Assembly: GCA_963854735.1 (NCBI GenBank) | Contig: OY978102.1 | Location: forward strand, 434,001-498,000 | Source: Marvania coccoides | Lineage: Eukaryota; Chlorophyta; Trebouxiophyceae; Chlorellales; Chlorellaceae | Reading direction: 5' to 3' | Length of the DNA stretch: 64,000 nucleotides | Shown here: positions 1-13,285 of the stretch, piece by piece | Numbering within the stretch: the first letter of the stretch is position 1 | How the letters are laid out: each line of letters begins with the position of its first letter | Notes under the pieces: generated by a model | What the model saw: the letters and a program-made list of their open reading frames with translations, nothing else | Told to the model about the DNA's origin: nothing | Database searches by the model: none | Translations under genes and position numbers: made by a program

Positions 1-1160
1 CACAAGAAGGTTATTAACAGGACGCTGCCTGCGACGGCTGCGCCCAGCGGGAAGGATATCCACAGAGCAGCTATCAGAGCGAGGGACTGGGTGACCATGG
101 CCAACAGGAAGAAAAAGTACGCCAGGGTAAGCCAGTCGTTCATGCCGATGGCCACAATGATGGTGGACATGAGGCACCTGAAGTTAATGGATTAGACGGG
201 GAGAAGAAGAATTGTTTGAGCAGTGTTAAATAGTTATTTTATTATTATATTCAGAAAATGACAATTCCAGCAATGACAATTCCAGCTGGAAAATGTTGAA
301 AATGATATAGCTTACAGCAGATCGAACACCAGGGTGACGACGCAGCAGACGCTGTACATCAGAAGCAGCCTTCCACAGGTGGCACTGCTGCCTTGGCCGG
401 AGTGGCACCAGCCGTAGCGAAAGTTCGACTCCTCCCACCGTGGGTCGCCATAAAACGGCGCGAAAATGACCTCGCTGGGGCTGAGCACCGCCGACAGCAC
501 CTCGCTGCCCAGAATGGAGGCCACTGCGGCGAGCGCCGTGGCGGCCGCCCCGCCCTTATCAAACAGAGATTTCTTGCCTTGGTCGTGCCTGTTGGACCGC
601 CGCTGCTTGGCCATGTCGGCCATGATATTCTTCACCTCGTTGCGCTGCTCCTCAGGGGGGATGCCGCTGGGAAACAGGGGGGACATAGTCAGTGGCATTT
701 CGAATGAATCGCTTGGTGTGGGCATATGCGCCGAAGGCTGAGTACCCTGCTGCGGGCCCTGCTTGCCAGCGAAATGCTCTGGAGTTTCTCCTAGCGGCAA
801 GCTTTTTTCTTTTTCCCCGGCGTCGGAGTCGTCGGAGGAAGAGGCCGGCGCGCGCGGAGCCGCCAGAAACTTGGGGTCGGTAAATATGCTGGCCTTGAGG
901 GTGGTGCGCGTGCCGAACGGGCCGATGGGCAGGACGGGGGTAGCAGCGGGGGCTTCTATTACTTGAGAATTGCTACCAGAGCCAGGGCTGGAGGGCTCCG
1001 ACTCCTCATCAGAAGAGGCAATCAATGGTTCTTCAGGGAGGCTATGGTTTAGAAAATAGGAAGCGGAGAGGGGAGTTCGCCTCCTAAGGACGCCGCCGGG
1101 CAGCGGGGCATTGCCCCCAGGCTGCTGCTCTGGAGGCTTGGTTTCGTCGTTGTCGCCCAT
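1..1160 (-). CDS. Unknown multi-pass membrane protein, 3' part beyond the window
   Basis: I do not recognise this protein. Exons read 1160-316 and 177 to the left edge; the donor GTAAGC after 316 and the acceptor ttcag before 177 join in frame. The first ~255 residues are hydrophilic and disordered, rich in Ser, Pro, Glu and Gly, with acidic-serine patches (SSDEESE, SSSDDSDAGE). A basic stretch (KQRRSNRHDQGKK) follows, then hydrophobic segments. At least three likely membrane spans are visible: one crossing the splice junction (VVTLVFDLLCLMSTIIVAIG), one after NDWLTLAYFFFLL, and one at the window edge. The topology would put the long acidic tail on one side of a membrane. The start is the first ATG of the open frame. 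The gene lies head to head with the SnRK2-like gene. The C-terminus is missing, so the family stays open. Confidence 0.6.
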
Positions 1161-1530
1161 GCTGTTCGGTATCAGAGCTTCATTTTGGAGGTGTCTGGAA
1201 GAAGGAATGGAGGTTTTTATTTATTTATTAGGGCCTTTCGGCAAGATTATGCATGAAAAGTGCACCCACCATTATTCCGTTATCAGCCAAGGAGGAGGAG
1301 CTGCGCAACAGCGATATAAAGATGTGTCCTTTAATGGGTTTGCAGCTTGGAGTTGCCTGACCACGACAGAGAAACCAACAATGTAAAGCACACATTTTTG
1401 GGCTATTATCATAAAAGCAAAAAATATTGTAATATTTATCGAGGTTTCATTGCCGATTTCACGCGTTTGTATCGTGCCAGAGACATCAGACGTGTGCGCG
1501 ACAAGGATACAGTGCATACGAAAATTTACA
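1161..1530. promoter_or_regulatory. Intergenic region between divergent start codons
   Basis: This 370-nt gap separates the ATG of the membrane protein (-) from the ATG of the SnRK2-like kinase (+). It must hold both 5' UTRs and promoters. I see AT-rich stretches but no element I can name with confidence. Confidence 0.4.
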
Positions 1531-3185
1531 ATGTCGTCGTTCGATCTGCTGAAAGACCACCCCATTTATGAAAAGGTAGACCATGATTTTAATATAAAAA
1601 CACCCAAATGAACAATTTCCGGGTAGCTACGCCGGATGCAGGCGGCCTGGGAAAAAGCCTTGTCGCCTGTCGTCGGCTGTGCCCTGCCGCTCATTCACTT
1701 TATCAACCCCTCTCCTTGGGAATGAATGCAGGTCAAGAGCATCAGCCAGGGCGCGTATAGCATCGTGATCCTGGCGCGCCACAAGCAGACCCAGGAGCTG
1801 CTGGCGTTGAAGTTCATCGAGCCAGAGCAGAAAATTTCAAAAGCGGTGGAGAGGGAGGTAAGGGAGCTTTCTACACGTGCAAAGAACGTCAACCCTTTTC
1901 CTTTGCAAAATATCCAACAGTTTATTGTTTTTATGAGGAACAGATCATGAACCATAAAAGGCTGTACCACCCACATGTTGTCCTGCTGCACGACGTGTGC
2001 CGCATCGGCTCCTACCTGGTGCTCGTCCTGGGGTATGCCGCGGGTGGCAGCCTGCGCAAGCTCATCATCAGCCACGGCCGGCTGGAGGAGGCCGAGGCAC
2101 GCCGCCTTTTTCAGCAGCTCATGCTGGCGGTGCACTACTGCCACAAGATGGGCGTCTCCAGCCGCGACATCAAGCCAGAAAACACGCTGTTGGACGGTGA
2201 CACCCCGCCCAACATTCTGCTGGCGGACTTTGGGTACAGCAAAGACGAGGAAGCGCACTCGCTGGCGCAAACGCGGCTGGGAACGCCTGCTTACGCCGCG
2301 CCCGAGATATTCTTGGCGGGGGCGGGGGGTGCACCATACGACGCCAAAGCTGTGGACATTTGGTCCTGCGGAGTGATGCTGTAAGGCATTTTTGTTTGTT
2401 GTGCGGAAGTTTAATTGACACGATATTCCTCCCCCCTCTTTCTCGAAAAAGCGAAGACTGCTATAGACCTGAAATCTGGCGTTGCTGATGACGTTATCTA
2501 TGTGTTTGCATGCAGGTACGAGATGCTTACAGGGTTCCAACCCTTTAGACGCGCAGGCGATGCCCAGAAAAAGGACTCGCAGCAGTCAGAGTTAATGAAG
2601 CGGCGGGTTCAGAATGGCGACTTTTCCTTCCCCGAAAACATTCCTTTGCCGCAGGACTGCAAGGACCTCATCAGCGGAATGCTGGTCGTCAGTGAGTCGT
2701 TGTTTTCAACCTTTTTCGCAAATTTCAGAAAGCAAGAAAGCAAGAGCGGTGAATTTATAGACAATGGAAAAGGCTTTGAACTTCCTTAATTAAATCTTAA
2801 TATTCCCCTTATCTTTAAATGGTTTAATGCCTTTCCTTTGCTGTATTACCTTTCCCTGCAGACCCAGACGAGCGGCTGAATGTGAAACAAATTTTCAAAA
2901 ACCCATGGTTTCAGATTGGGCTGCCCAAGGGCGCCCTGCAGATCAACACCATGCTGGTATCCGAGTCCAGGCAGCAAATGCCGAGCGAAGAAGTGAGTAG
3001 ACTGTTTCTTGAAGGCTGGCGTATTCTCAAGCACAGCTGTCGACAAAAAACTCTCACGCACGTGTTTGCTTCTGCAGGAGATGATTGCTCTGAGGAAGAT
3101 CATCAGGCCTGAGGTCGACGTCAACCTCAAGAACTACAACTTGAAGTTCAACCCTGGCCCTGCTCCGTTCGACTCAGGACTGTGA
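1531..3185 (+). CDS. SnRK2-like serine/threonine protein kinase
   Basis: Six exons (1531-1575, 1732-1857, 1944-2380, 2516-2691, 2862-2992, 3078-3185) give 340 residues, the usual SnRK2 length; all junctions are GT-AG and phases close. The kinase domain shows the VAIK-type lysine (ALKF, Lys42), the E of helix C (VERE), the catalytic-loop SRDIKPEN (130-137), DFGYSK (152-157), a GTPAYAAPE activation end and a PDERL near the domain end. SnRK2 kinases mediate stress and osmotic signalling in plants by phosphorylating Ser/Thr targets. Two departures stand out: the HRD histidine is Ser, and the first glycine of the Gly-rich loop is replaced (ISQGAYS). No acidic C-terminal ABA box is seen. Assignment to SnRK2 rather than a related CAMK kinase rests on overall resemblance. 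A TGTAA, the chlorophyte poly(A) signal, lies at 3304. Confidence 0.85.
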
Positions 3186-3777
3186 GGCAACCCAGCAGTG
3201 CTCTGAAGACATCGGGCATTTTGCTAATGAATGTGTCTGATAATGTACTGCTGCTTCCTTTGTGTGTTATTTATTTGAGTTGCAAGCGTACAGTACTTGT
3301 TTGTGTAACTTGAAGACAAGCAAAGTAGAAATGGTAGGATTTGTTGACAATGCTGGCGGCGCTCCTGAGAGATCACGGTACGGCTCAGCTAAGATGAGTT
3401 AGCACCGACTGCGCTCCACAGAGCTGCGAAGTCTGGTGCAGAGTCCTACGAAAAGGAGATCGTGTCAAAGAATCAACCAATTGCTTCCTTGGAAGACAGA
3501 AGGTGCGGTATGAAGCTGGCTATCACAACACAGCACAGCCATAGGAGAAACAGTAATGTTCTAGGCAGTAATAAAAACTGGTAATTATTGGAAGTTGGAA
3601 GTTATATCGACAGATTGGTTATTTGAAACCAAAGCAACGAAGGTACCAAAAACAGGGTAAATAGCAGCATGGTACAGGGAAAATTGTAAGGTGCCATTGG
3701 GCGAACAAACTTATCAGAAATGGTGTAAGTTGGAGGATACGAAGACCTTATTACTAATTTTCAAAAAATATATATTG
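3186..3777. other. Convergent intergenic region
   Basis: It lies between the 3' ends of the SnRK2-like gene and the glutathione-peroxidase-like gene. A TGTAA poly(A)-signal candidate for the + gene is at 3304-3308. I see no gene or repeat in the rest. Confidence 0.5.
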
Positions 3778-4873
3778 TCATCGCTCGTCGTCTTCGAAAC
3801 CTCCATCGTACGGCATCACGAGAAGCTTGTACACATCGAACACCAATTCACTGTCGATAGCAGAAGCATAGCGCTTCACTGGTCGGCCCCAATGGTCGAT
3901 CAAGAATTTACTGCGGGAATAGGAAGGAAGAAATATTCATCATGAGCAACCGTGAATGGATGAAAAAACTAAGACCTTTTAAATTACTCAAATCAATTAA
4001 TAAATTTCTAATCAATGCATCTGCTTACTTGAAATTCCAATCGATTTCCGCCCCTGCCACGCTGTTTGCTGCTGCCGGCGAGTGCTTCCGCAACCAGGCG
4101 AAGATGGGGTGCTCGTTCAGCCCCTCGACCTTCGACATCATCCTAAATGTCACATTGAAGCGACCCCGCACGAAGGCATTGATGTCTGCATTTTCCCACG
4201 GCTCCTGCTTGCCCCAGTCATTCGATGGGAAAGCCAGAATTTCCAACCCATGCTTGTGGTACTCCGAGTAAAGCTGCAGCGCAATAAACAGGGGAATACA
4301 AGTCAGAAACAAGAGTTGATAAACATTGGGGCAGCCCTACTGAATTGCTGAGTCGGATCACATAATTTGCCTTGTCACCAGCTGCCGGTCCCGCCTCCTC
4401 ACCTTTTGCAGTTCATCATAGTTAGATTTTGTATAGCCGCACTGTGACGCCACGTTCAAAATGACGCTGACTCTGCCGCGCAGGGTATTCAGAGGGAGGT
4501 CGTGGCCCTCTATGTCTTTGGCTGCACCATGGGACGAGAGAAAAAAATAGGTCAGTCATTTATCGCTCTGGGGAGCAAAGGCTCCATCCCGCGGCTCCAC
4601 AGCCCGCAGGACACCAAGAAGATCCGAATTGTGCGGGCAAATGGGAAGAAACAATTCGTTTTTATTATGAATCGCACCAGTGAATCCCATGTGGTAAAGG
4701 CTGTCTTCGGGCTGCTCGGGACTCCGAGCCCCCAGAGCGTGCATGATGCCATTCAATGCCGGACTGGGCGGGAAAAGGTGTGGTCTGTCCCTGTTCCCAG
4801 GCGCTGCGGAGTTCCCTCCTATCAAACATCTGATCGATACGACAATCGCTGTAAACACCGCAAAAAGCCCCAA
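3778..4873 (-). CDS. Glutathione-peroxidase-like thiol peroxidase
   Basis: Exons 4873-4678, 4521-4403, 4273-4029 and 3910-3778 give 230 residues. The fold signatures are clear: KDIEGHDLPL, the peroxidatic motif NVASQCGYT with Cys93 (a TGC codon, not selenocysteine), an LEILAFP strand, WNFNKFLIDHWGRPVKRY near residue 184, and the usual C-terminal helix. The family reduces H2O2 and lipid hydroperoxides; plant members use thioredoxin. Here the FPCNQF motif reads FPSNDW and the usual downstream resolving Cys is absent (FVRGRF), so the classical Cys pair is missing. The N-terminal ~60 residues include a hydrophobic stretch (GLFAVFTAIVVSI) and may be a targeting signal or anchor. The first exon is the least certain part: its donor is GTGCGA, and the joined SLYHMGFTAKDIEG fits the family only roughly. 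Exons 2-4 are firm. Confidence 0.85.
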
Positions 4874-6090
4874 GCAACCTCGCCATGATCTGGAACATGG
4901 TAAAGAAGCGTGTGAGCATGGGTCGGACAGGGAACCTAGGGGGAGGGCGGGGAAACGACTGTAAACTCACTTTGTCCTCTTCCCTCGCACCGGGCGAGCA
5001 TATTTACCACCCTTGAACGTTGGCAGCGTGCCTGCCACGGCACCACGCAACAAAGGGGCGCTGTATCTATGCTGCATGCTAAATGGGGTAGTGCCGCGAA
5101 GTCAAAGTGTTTTTCGATTCATTGCGACCCACTCTTCCCCGTTGTATTTCAGGCCGGTATAAACCCACACAAGCGAGGGAAACAGTGTCTTCTTTTTAAG
5201 AAGTGAAGAATTGCAACGGCGCAAAGGATCAAAAGTGCCGATCGCCACCACTGTCCACTGCCCAGCTTCGCCACCAGGGTGGCACAAAAACTTTTCCCTC
5301 CTTTTCCGTATTTTACTATCAATTACATTTATTTTGCAGTACCAAATAGATTGGTTATTTGCGTTTAGAAGTCGTTCTATAGCCATGCAGGGAGCTGGAT
5401 GGAATAGGGCTAGGTTGCTGTTCGCGAAAAGTCAAGAGTGTAAAACTCGCAGTTTTAACGGGTTAATGTCATTCTCTTCTCAGTTATGGTATCCTTATAT
5501 TTTTAAAAGCCGTATGGCAGTGAATGGTGCTGCCCATTTTTCAAAATTGTGAACTTTTCTCGATCGATCGTCATTTAACTTTTTATCGCGCGCGAGGAAA
5601 CAATGGTCCTCATTCCCATCAAGACGCGTGTATATATAGATATGTATATCACTATATCACCGTTAAATCGACCGCCTTGCCTATTCAGCCGTCCATAGCA
5701 ACCTTTTGTATAACTATGTGCCTCCTTGCTGTTTCAACCACGCGTGCTCATTTCCTCACCTGCTCGAAGCAAGCCTGAACTCAAACGATACAACGGCATC
5801 AATGCAACGGTTGTGACACCTCGCCGCATTTATAATTGCCCTTCAGTGAAGTTGTTTCATGTAAATATCAACGGCATGTTGAAACAATGGATTATGCCTG
5901 CTGCTGCGTTATAAACGTTGCTTGCATAGCTTAATAGGGCTGTATAATTAAAACGTGTGTCTGTCAAGCAGTCCCAAACCGTCAAAATATATATTTTCTC
6001 GAATTGTATGCACGGGGGGGAAAAAAGCATTCATGCAAAAAAAAAATTATAAACATCCAGCAATTTCATTTCTTTCACTCCTCCCTCCCT
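4874..6090. other. Intergenic, no recognised gene
   Basis: This 1.2-kb AT-rich gap lies between the start of the peroxidase gene and the stop of the violaxanthin de-epoxidase gene, both on the minus strand. Apart from the weak minus-strand ORF at 5102-5386 I see no coding signal. The promoter of the peroxidase gene should lie in its left part. Confidence 0.4.
5102..5386 (-). other. Weak ORF, possibly a gene fragment
   Basis: A minus-strand frame ends with protein-like composition (for example GEAGQWTVVAIGTFDP and GLKYNGEEWVAMNRKTL before the stop), whereas its N-terminal part looks like intron or intergenic DNA. I cannot connect it to an upstream exon or name a family. It may be a last exon of an unmodelled gene, a relic, or chance. 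Confidence 0.15.
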
Positions 6091-7876
6091 TCACGCTATC
6101 GGCATGATGATCTCACGAATGCTGAGCGGCAGCCCCTGCACCCATTTGCCCATCAGCCCCATGCTGGCTTCCATTTTAATCCTCTTAATCAACCGCCCAG
6201 CAGCTTCCGCCTCTTCCTTGAGCTCCATGGCCAACGCAACCTCCTCGTCCTCAATATCTTGCTCAAGCACCTCCACCTCCAGCTCTACCTCGTTAGCCAG
6301 CACAGTGAATCCCTTGCCGAAGGACTCCAACTGTGACCCCAGGTTGGTGGTGGCAAAGCGCTCTGCCTGCTCGATATCTTCCTCCAGCTCCTCCAGGGGG
6401 CCCCTTGCGGGGGGCTTTGCGGGGCAGGAGTTGTCGGTCTGTTGGAACTGCGACCAGTCCAGGCCTGCAGACTCTGCAGCCGTCTTCAGTTCCGGGATGA
6501 GCTCAGCCGGCAGGGACTTTGCTCGGGTGTACTGCAGAGGTAGAACGAAGAGGAAGAGAGGGGGGGAATGAGGCATACGAATTTCTAAGAATAAATGCCC
6601 TTTTGATAGATTACGACAATTCTTGGCAGCTTCGGTAATCACCCCAACAAAAGCCAAAACGAAGGCAAAATGGCTAGGCAGGATGCAGTTTTATTTTTGT
6701 TCAATTAAAATAAAAGCAATAATAAAACTCACCACCGTCGCCCCACCGTACCCCTTCCATGCGTCGTTGTTTCCTTTGTAGTAAACAAAAACGTACTCGT
6801 CAGGCTTGGACGCCAGGATGTACCAGTCATCCTCGTAGTGCAAGTACTCGTTGCCGTGGTTCTGCAGCATGGCCGGGTTTTCAGGGTCCTGAACAAACCG
6901 CTGCATGGTGGATCGCTGCAAAAAGTCTCCTCGCCCCCCCACAGGGATGCGCCAGTTGATCTCCGCGTACACCGTGCCCTGGGAGTCTTTGGGGCTCGCG
7001 AAAAAGTGCTCTTGGCAGGGAAATGTGTCGAAGAGGGGGTTTAAACCAGCAGTTATGTACCAACGCCCTTGAAAGGCCGAGAGGTCGAAATTTCTGTCGA
7101 GAGCGCAGTCCGGGGGCAGCGGGTAGAGTCCATTGTCGACCTTTTGGGGTACGCACTTTTGTTCGCTGACTGCGCAGGTGTTGAAGACGTCCACCGCTTT
7201 GTCCTCGTAGCGATCGCCGCAGCGGATCTGGCAGGCCGTCTCGTCGGGGGCGGTGCTGCACGCCTGCAGATTGTAGCACGGGGGTACAACAGGGAAATTA
7301 GAATACCCATAAAAACCCTCCATTTGATGAAAAATGGCCACCGAAAAGAAGCAAAACTTGAATAGGGTTGGAATATTGATACAATTTTATGTTCACCTGC
7401 AAGCAAACCAGGTTTTGCAAGCACAGGGGGTCGCCCAGGCACTTTGCCAGCGCGCCCTGGCAGTTTTGCAGCACGCAGGTCCCCACTTTGGCGTTGTCTG
7501 CCGCCGCCAGCGCCGGAGCGACCGGGAGCAGCGGAGAAACCGTGGCCAGGGTAGCAGCGGCCAGGAGGGCGACGGAGGCGCGGGATGCAGCAGCGAGAGC
7601 CCATGAGGGCTGTGCCGCGGGCTGCGGCGCTGCAGATTCGCTGCTGGTGGGTTCTCGCGGCCGAGAGGTTCCTCCTAGGCGGATGGGGTGGGAGCTGGCG
7701 AGGGTGGGCTGCGGCAGGGCGTGTCGGAGACGATGACTGGTCGACATTGGTGCCTGTCCTTGTGATGGTAGGGTGGCCATCGCCGTGAGAGATAGCCGCG
7801 GCATGGGTGATGGCACGGGTGAAGTGTTCCGGGGAGTACGCGCGGCGGCACTTGGTTGCGAGCTTGGATGGTGCAA
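6091..7876 (-). CDS. VDE1: Violaxanthin de-epoxidase (plant type)
   Basis: Exons 7876-7397, 7263-6733 and 6531-6091, all phase 0, give 483 residues. This enzyme converts violaxanthin to antheraxanthin and zeaxanthin in the thylakoid lumen with ascorbate, and switches on at low lumen pH to allow non-photochemical quenching. All three domains are present. The Cys-rich N-domain starts after a lumenal-type leader (ending APALAA) and has many Cys between about 133 and 190. The lipocalin barrel carries GRWYITAGLNPLFDTFPCQ and the strand DDWYILASKPDEYVFVYYKG. The C-terminal Glu-rich helix (ELEEDIEQAERF, EVELEVEVLEQDIEDEE) lies around 375-430. The start could be residue 1 or an inner Met, since the first ~110 residues are transit sequence. 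Presence of this plant-type form is informative for the lineage. Confidence 0.96.
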
Positions 7877-8032
7877 TTAGATTTATAAAATGCGTTTCGA
7901 GAGCACGGATCACCGATCGTCAAGCCATCTGACACGAGCTGCTCTGCTGGCGTTTTTGCCCGACGAAATCGAATGTATATTTTGCGGGAATTGGGCTTGA
8001 ACAAATACAATAATAATTCGAATTAATCCGCC

Positions 8033-10797
8033 ATGGCGGAGGGCGCTGCAGCCATGACTGAGAATTCACCAGCCACTATTGATTTAGTTCGCCTTAGAGC
8101 AGACGATGGCACGCTTAAGGGCGTGGCCAAGCTCCGAACTGGAGGGTTGGAGGTTTTGGGGGGCGAACTGCTCGGCATGGAGGCTTTTATGGAGCAGTCA
8201 GGTGAATGAATGTTTTTTTAAGCTCGCTACTGGCGCACAGTTTCCGCCCCAATTTTGTGCTGGCCGCATTCCTGATTTTTTTTAATTTGTTGTGAGCAGG
8301 CGCCGCTGCGGAGGTGACTCCCGAAAACATCCGGTGCGCAGATGGACGGGCACTGTTTGATGTTCTCAACCCTGGCGCAGAACCAGACGACCAAAACGAT
8401 GAATACTGCTTCATTTGCGGCCTAGGGGTAAGCCTGCATCTCCACGCGAGGTCTTAACATCCCACAAACCACGCCAATTCTCCATTTTGTATCGCCCCCG
8501 CTCCCATTTCCCTCCTCACCTCAATTCCCATCAAATTTTTTGCCTCCCAGGGTGACCTTATCTGCTGCGAAACTTGCCCCTCTACCTTCCACACCGAATG
8601 CATCGGCCTGCAGGAGGTGCCCCAGGACGATTGGCACTGCCCCGCCTGCCGCTGCGCTGTGTGCGGTGGGGCGGTTTTCGACGCGCCCCCGCCCTCCGCC
8701 CCGCCCCGCACCATTTCCTGCGAGCATTACCGCTCCCTCGCCGCCGCGCTGCCCTCCTCCGGCCTCTTAAAACTGGATAGACGCATGGAGGACGCTGAGC
8801 TAGCTCACTATGCCGTTTCCACAACGCCCGCGCCGCCTCTGCACGCAGGCGTGCAGGTATTCAACCCAGAAGCTGCCCCACGCGATCCCGTCGGTTTCCC
8901 GCCCTCTGGGCTCATTGTGGACGCTTCAGGCATTTCAGGCGCAGCGGCAGTGCAGTCGGCGGGGAACGACCGCCACATGCACTACGCGTGCCTCCCGGAG
9001 ATTGTGCGGGCGCAGGTGGCGTCCGCACAGGAGCCTTGGTTCGCCAGCGAAGAGGAGGCACGGTGCTTATCGCGGCTGGCGGAGTGCTGCGCCGCCGGTG
9101 CCATTGCCGTGGGCTCCTTCCCTGGCGGCGCCCAGATCGGGTTTCAGCTCATCCACGCCGCCGCGGTGGCCGAAGACCCGGGCCTGCACGGCCTGGCGCC
9201 GGGCTACACCCCCGAGCAGCGCGCGGAGCTGCGGCGGACGCTGTCGGCTGCGTTGTACGTCCTTCAAGCGGCCTACCAGCCGCTGACCGACTCCAGAACG
9301 GGCGCGGACGCGCTACCCTGGCTGATGCGGGGCGCGAGCTTCGGCCCGGGTGCCAGCGACTTCACAGGCGTGCACGTGGGCGTGTTGTTTGTGGACAAGA
9401 CGGTGGTGGCCGCCGCCTGCATTCGGTGCCTGGGGGGCGGGCTGGCGGAGATGCCGCTGTTTGGGGTGCGCCCAGAGCTGCAGCGCAACCGTCTGGGGGA
9501 GGTGCTGCTGTCGCGCATCGAAAAGGTGCTGGAGCACTGCGGCGCCACCTCCATTTTCTCGCCAGCTATGTCGGCTGTGGGGCTGGTGCTGTCTCCCGCA
9601 CAGCTCCCCGGGGAGGCCCCCGTGCCGCTGCCCAAGCAAGCCAACTGGGGGTACGCGTTGGCCTCGAGAGAGCAGACTAGGGAGCTGGCGAGGCACCGGC
9701 CTGTGATTTTGCCTGGGGTGCTGTGGGTGGTGAAACGCTTCCCTCCGGTAGGGATGGGGCGTCCCATTGTGCCGCGCGCGCCGCCGCCCACCCTGGGGCT
9801 GATGCCAGAGGCCAAAATTTCGCGGCTGATGGCGGGCAGCATGCTGAAGCTGCCCGAGGGCCGAGCGGTGAATTTAGAGCCAGGAGATGAGTTGGTGCTG
9901 AAGCCTATGGAGGTGAAGGAGGAGGTGGAAAGGGAAGACGCGCCCTCCCCGCCCCCATTGTCGCGTTCCAAGGCCAAGCCGCGGGCGGCGCGCCAGCAGA
10001 AGGTGGCTGCGGTGCAGGCAGCGGCGATGGCGGCGGCGGCGCGCCAGAGCAACGACCAGGAGGCGCAGCAGCAGCTCATGATGCGGGCGATGCTGCAGAA
10101 CCACATGCTGCTGCTGCAACAGCAGGCGCAGATGCTGGCGGCGGGGGGCGGCGGGGGACAGCAGGCGCAGATGCTGGCGGCGCAGCAGGCGCAGCAGGCG
10201 GCCATGGCGCAGGCCGCCATGCTGGGGCTCAACCCCGCGCAGCTGCAGCAAATGGCGCAGATGCACCAGTTACAGCAGATGCAGCAGATGCACCAGATGC
10301 AGCTCCTCCAGCAGCAGGTGCTGATGGAGGGCCAAGGCGGCGCCGCCGCGCAGCACCTGCTGGCCGCGCAGCAAGCGGCCATGGCGCAGCAGCAGCAGGC
10401 AGCCGCGATGGCGGCGGCAGCAGCGGCTCAGCAGCAGCCGATGGCTTTGGTGCCGCCCCTTGGTTCAGCCGAGGAGCAGCAGGCCCAGCAAATGGCGCAG
10501 GCCATGCTGCTGCACCAGCAGCAACAACAACAACAGCAGCAGGCGGAGGCCATGCTGATGATGCAGCAGCAGGCTGACGGAGCGGCAGCAGCAGTGGGTG
10601 AAATGAAACCAGAAGTGGCAACGCAGCAGGACGGGAATCTAGCCGCAGCAGCAGCTCAGGGTGCGCCTGCGGCGGTTCCCATGGCGTCGCCCCAAGCGCT
10701 GGCTGAGCTGGAGCGAATTTTGGCAGCGCCTGGACCGTCAGAGATGAAAATGGAGGGCATTGAGCGTCAACAGCAGCCTCCGCCGCCTGGAATTTGA
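8033..10797 (+). CDS. PHD-finger GNAT-type acetyltransferase-like protein with Gln-rich tail
   Basis: Exons 8033-8201, 8300-8427 and 8551-10797 give 847 residues. A PHD finger runs from about residue 93 (CFICGLG, CCETCPSTFH, CPACRCAVCG) and is split exactly after its first Cys pair by intron 2. After it, an HEYR-type region leads to a GNAT-like fold at about 375-440 (VDKTVVAAACIRCL, then GVRPELQRNRLGEVLLSRIE as the acetyl-CoA loop). This PHD-plus-GNAT order is that of plant IDM1/ROS4 histone acetyltransferases and related chromatin proteins, so a nuclear histone-modifying or reader role is inferred. From about residue 580 the protein is low complexity: runs of Gln, Ala and Met (HQMQLLQQQ and similar), typical of coactivator tails. 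The consensus acetyl-CoA loop (Q/RxxGxG/A) is degenerate here (QRNRLG), so catalysis is not certain. The start is the first ATG, in a CCATGG context. Confidence 0.82.
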
Positions 10798-11279
10798 TTT
10801 TTACCTCATGACGACGGACAGTGTGAGCCCAGCGTCTTATCATTGACGACTGACGGCAGCAGTAAACCGAAGCGGAATTTTCTGCTCACAGAAAATTAAT
10901 TGGCGGTCTAGTTTTACTTTTACCCAATTATCAGAAATCGTTTGACTGACACGGAATAATTTGACAGTTTATATTCAAAGATTTTTTTCTCCTCTCTTTT
11001 AAAAAAGAAATTGGGAGTTGAAGAAAGAATGAGATTTTTTGTGGGGGTGGGTGGGTGGGGGTATGTAAAAATACCGACAGTCAGCTCTCAGGCTGGGGTC
11101 AAAAGAATCAGGGTCTGCATCACGCAACCAATAATCAAGGCTACTAAAAACATCAACAGCATGGAGAAAGAAGAGGAATGTAAAAAAACGTCAAAAATAA
11201 ATTCACATTAAAGAATTTCACACGAATCACACCATCTTAAGCCATACTACCAGTTAACACTACTGCTAAATGAATTCAT
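10798..11279. other. Convergent intergenic region
   Basis: 3' flanks of the PHD-GNAT gene and the OPR gene. There is a G-rich tract (GTGGGGGTGGGTGGG) near 11040. I see no gene. Confidence 0.5.

Positions 11280-13285
<2,006 letters not shown>

Noticed and set aside
9273..10382. Long minus-strand open frame opposite the Gln-rich tail of the PHD-GNAT gene
   Set aside because: It is the shadow of CAG-rich coding DNA (Cys/Ser/Ala-rich translation) with no domain; the + strand frame has PHD and GNAT motifs.
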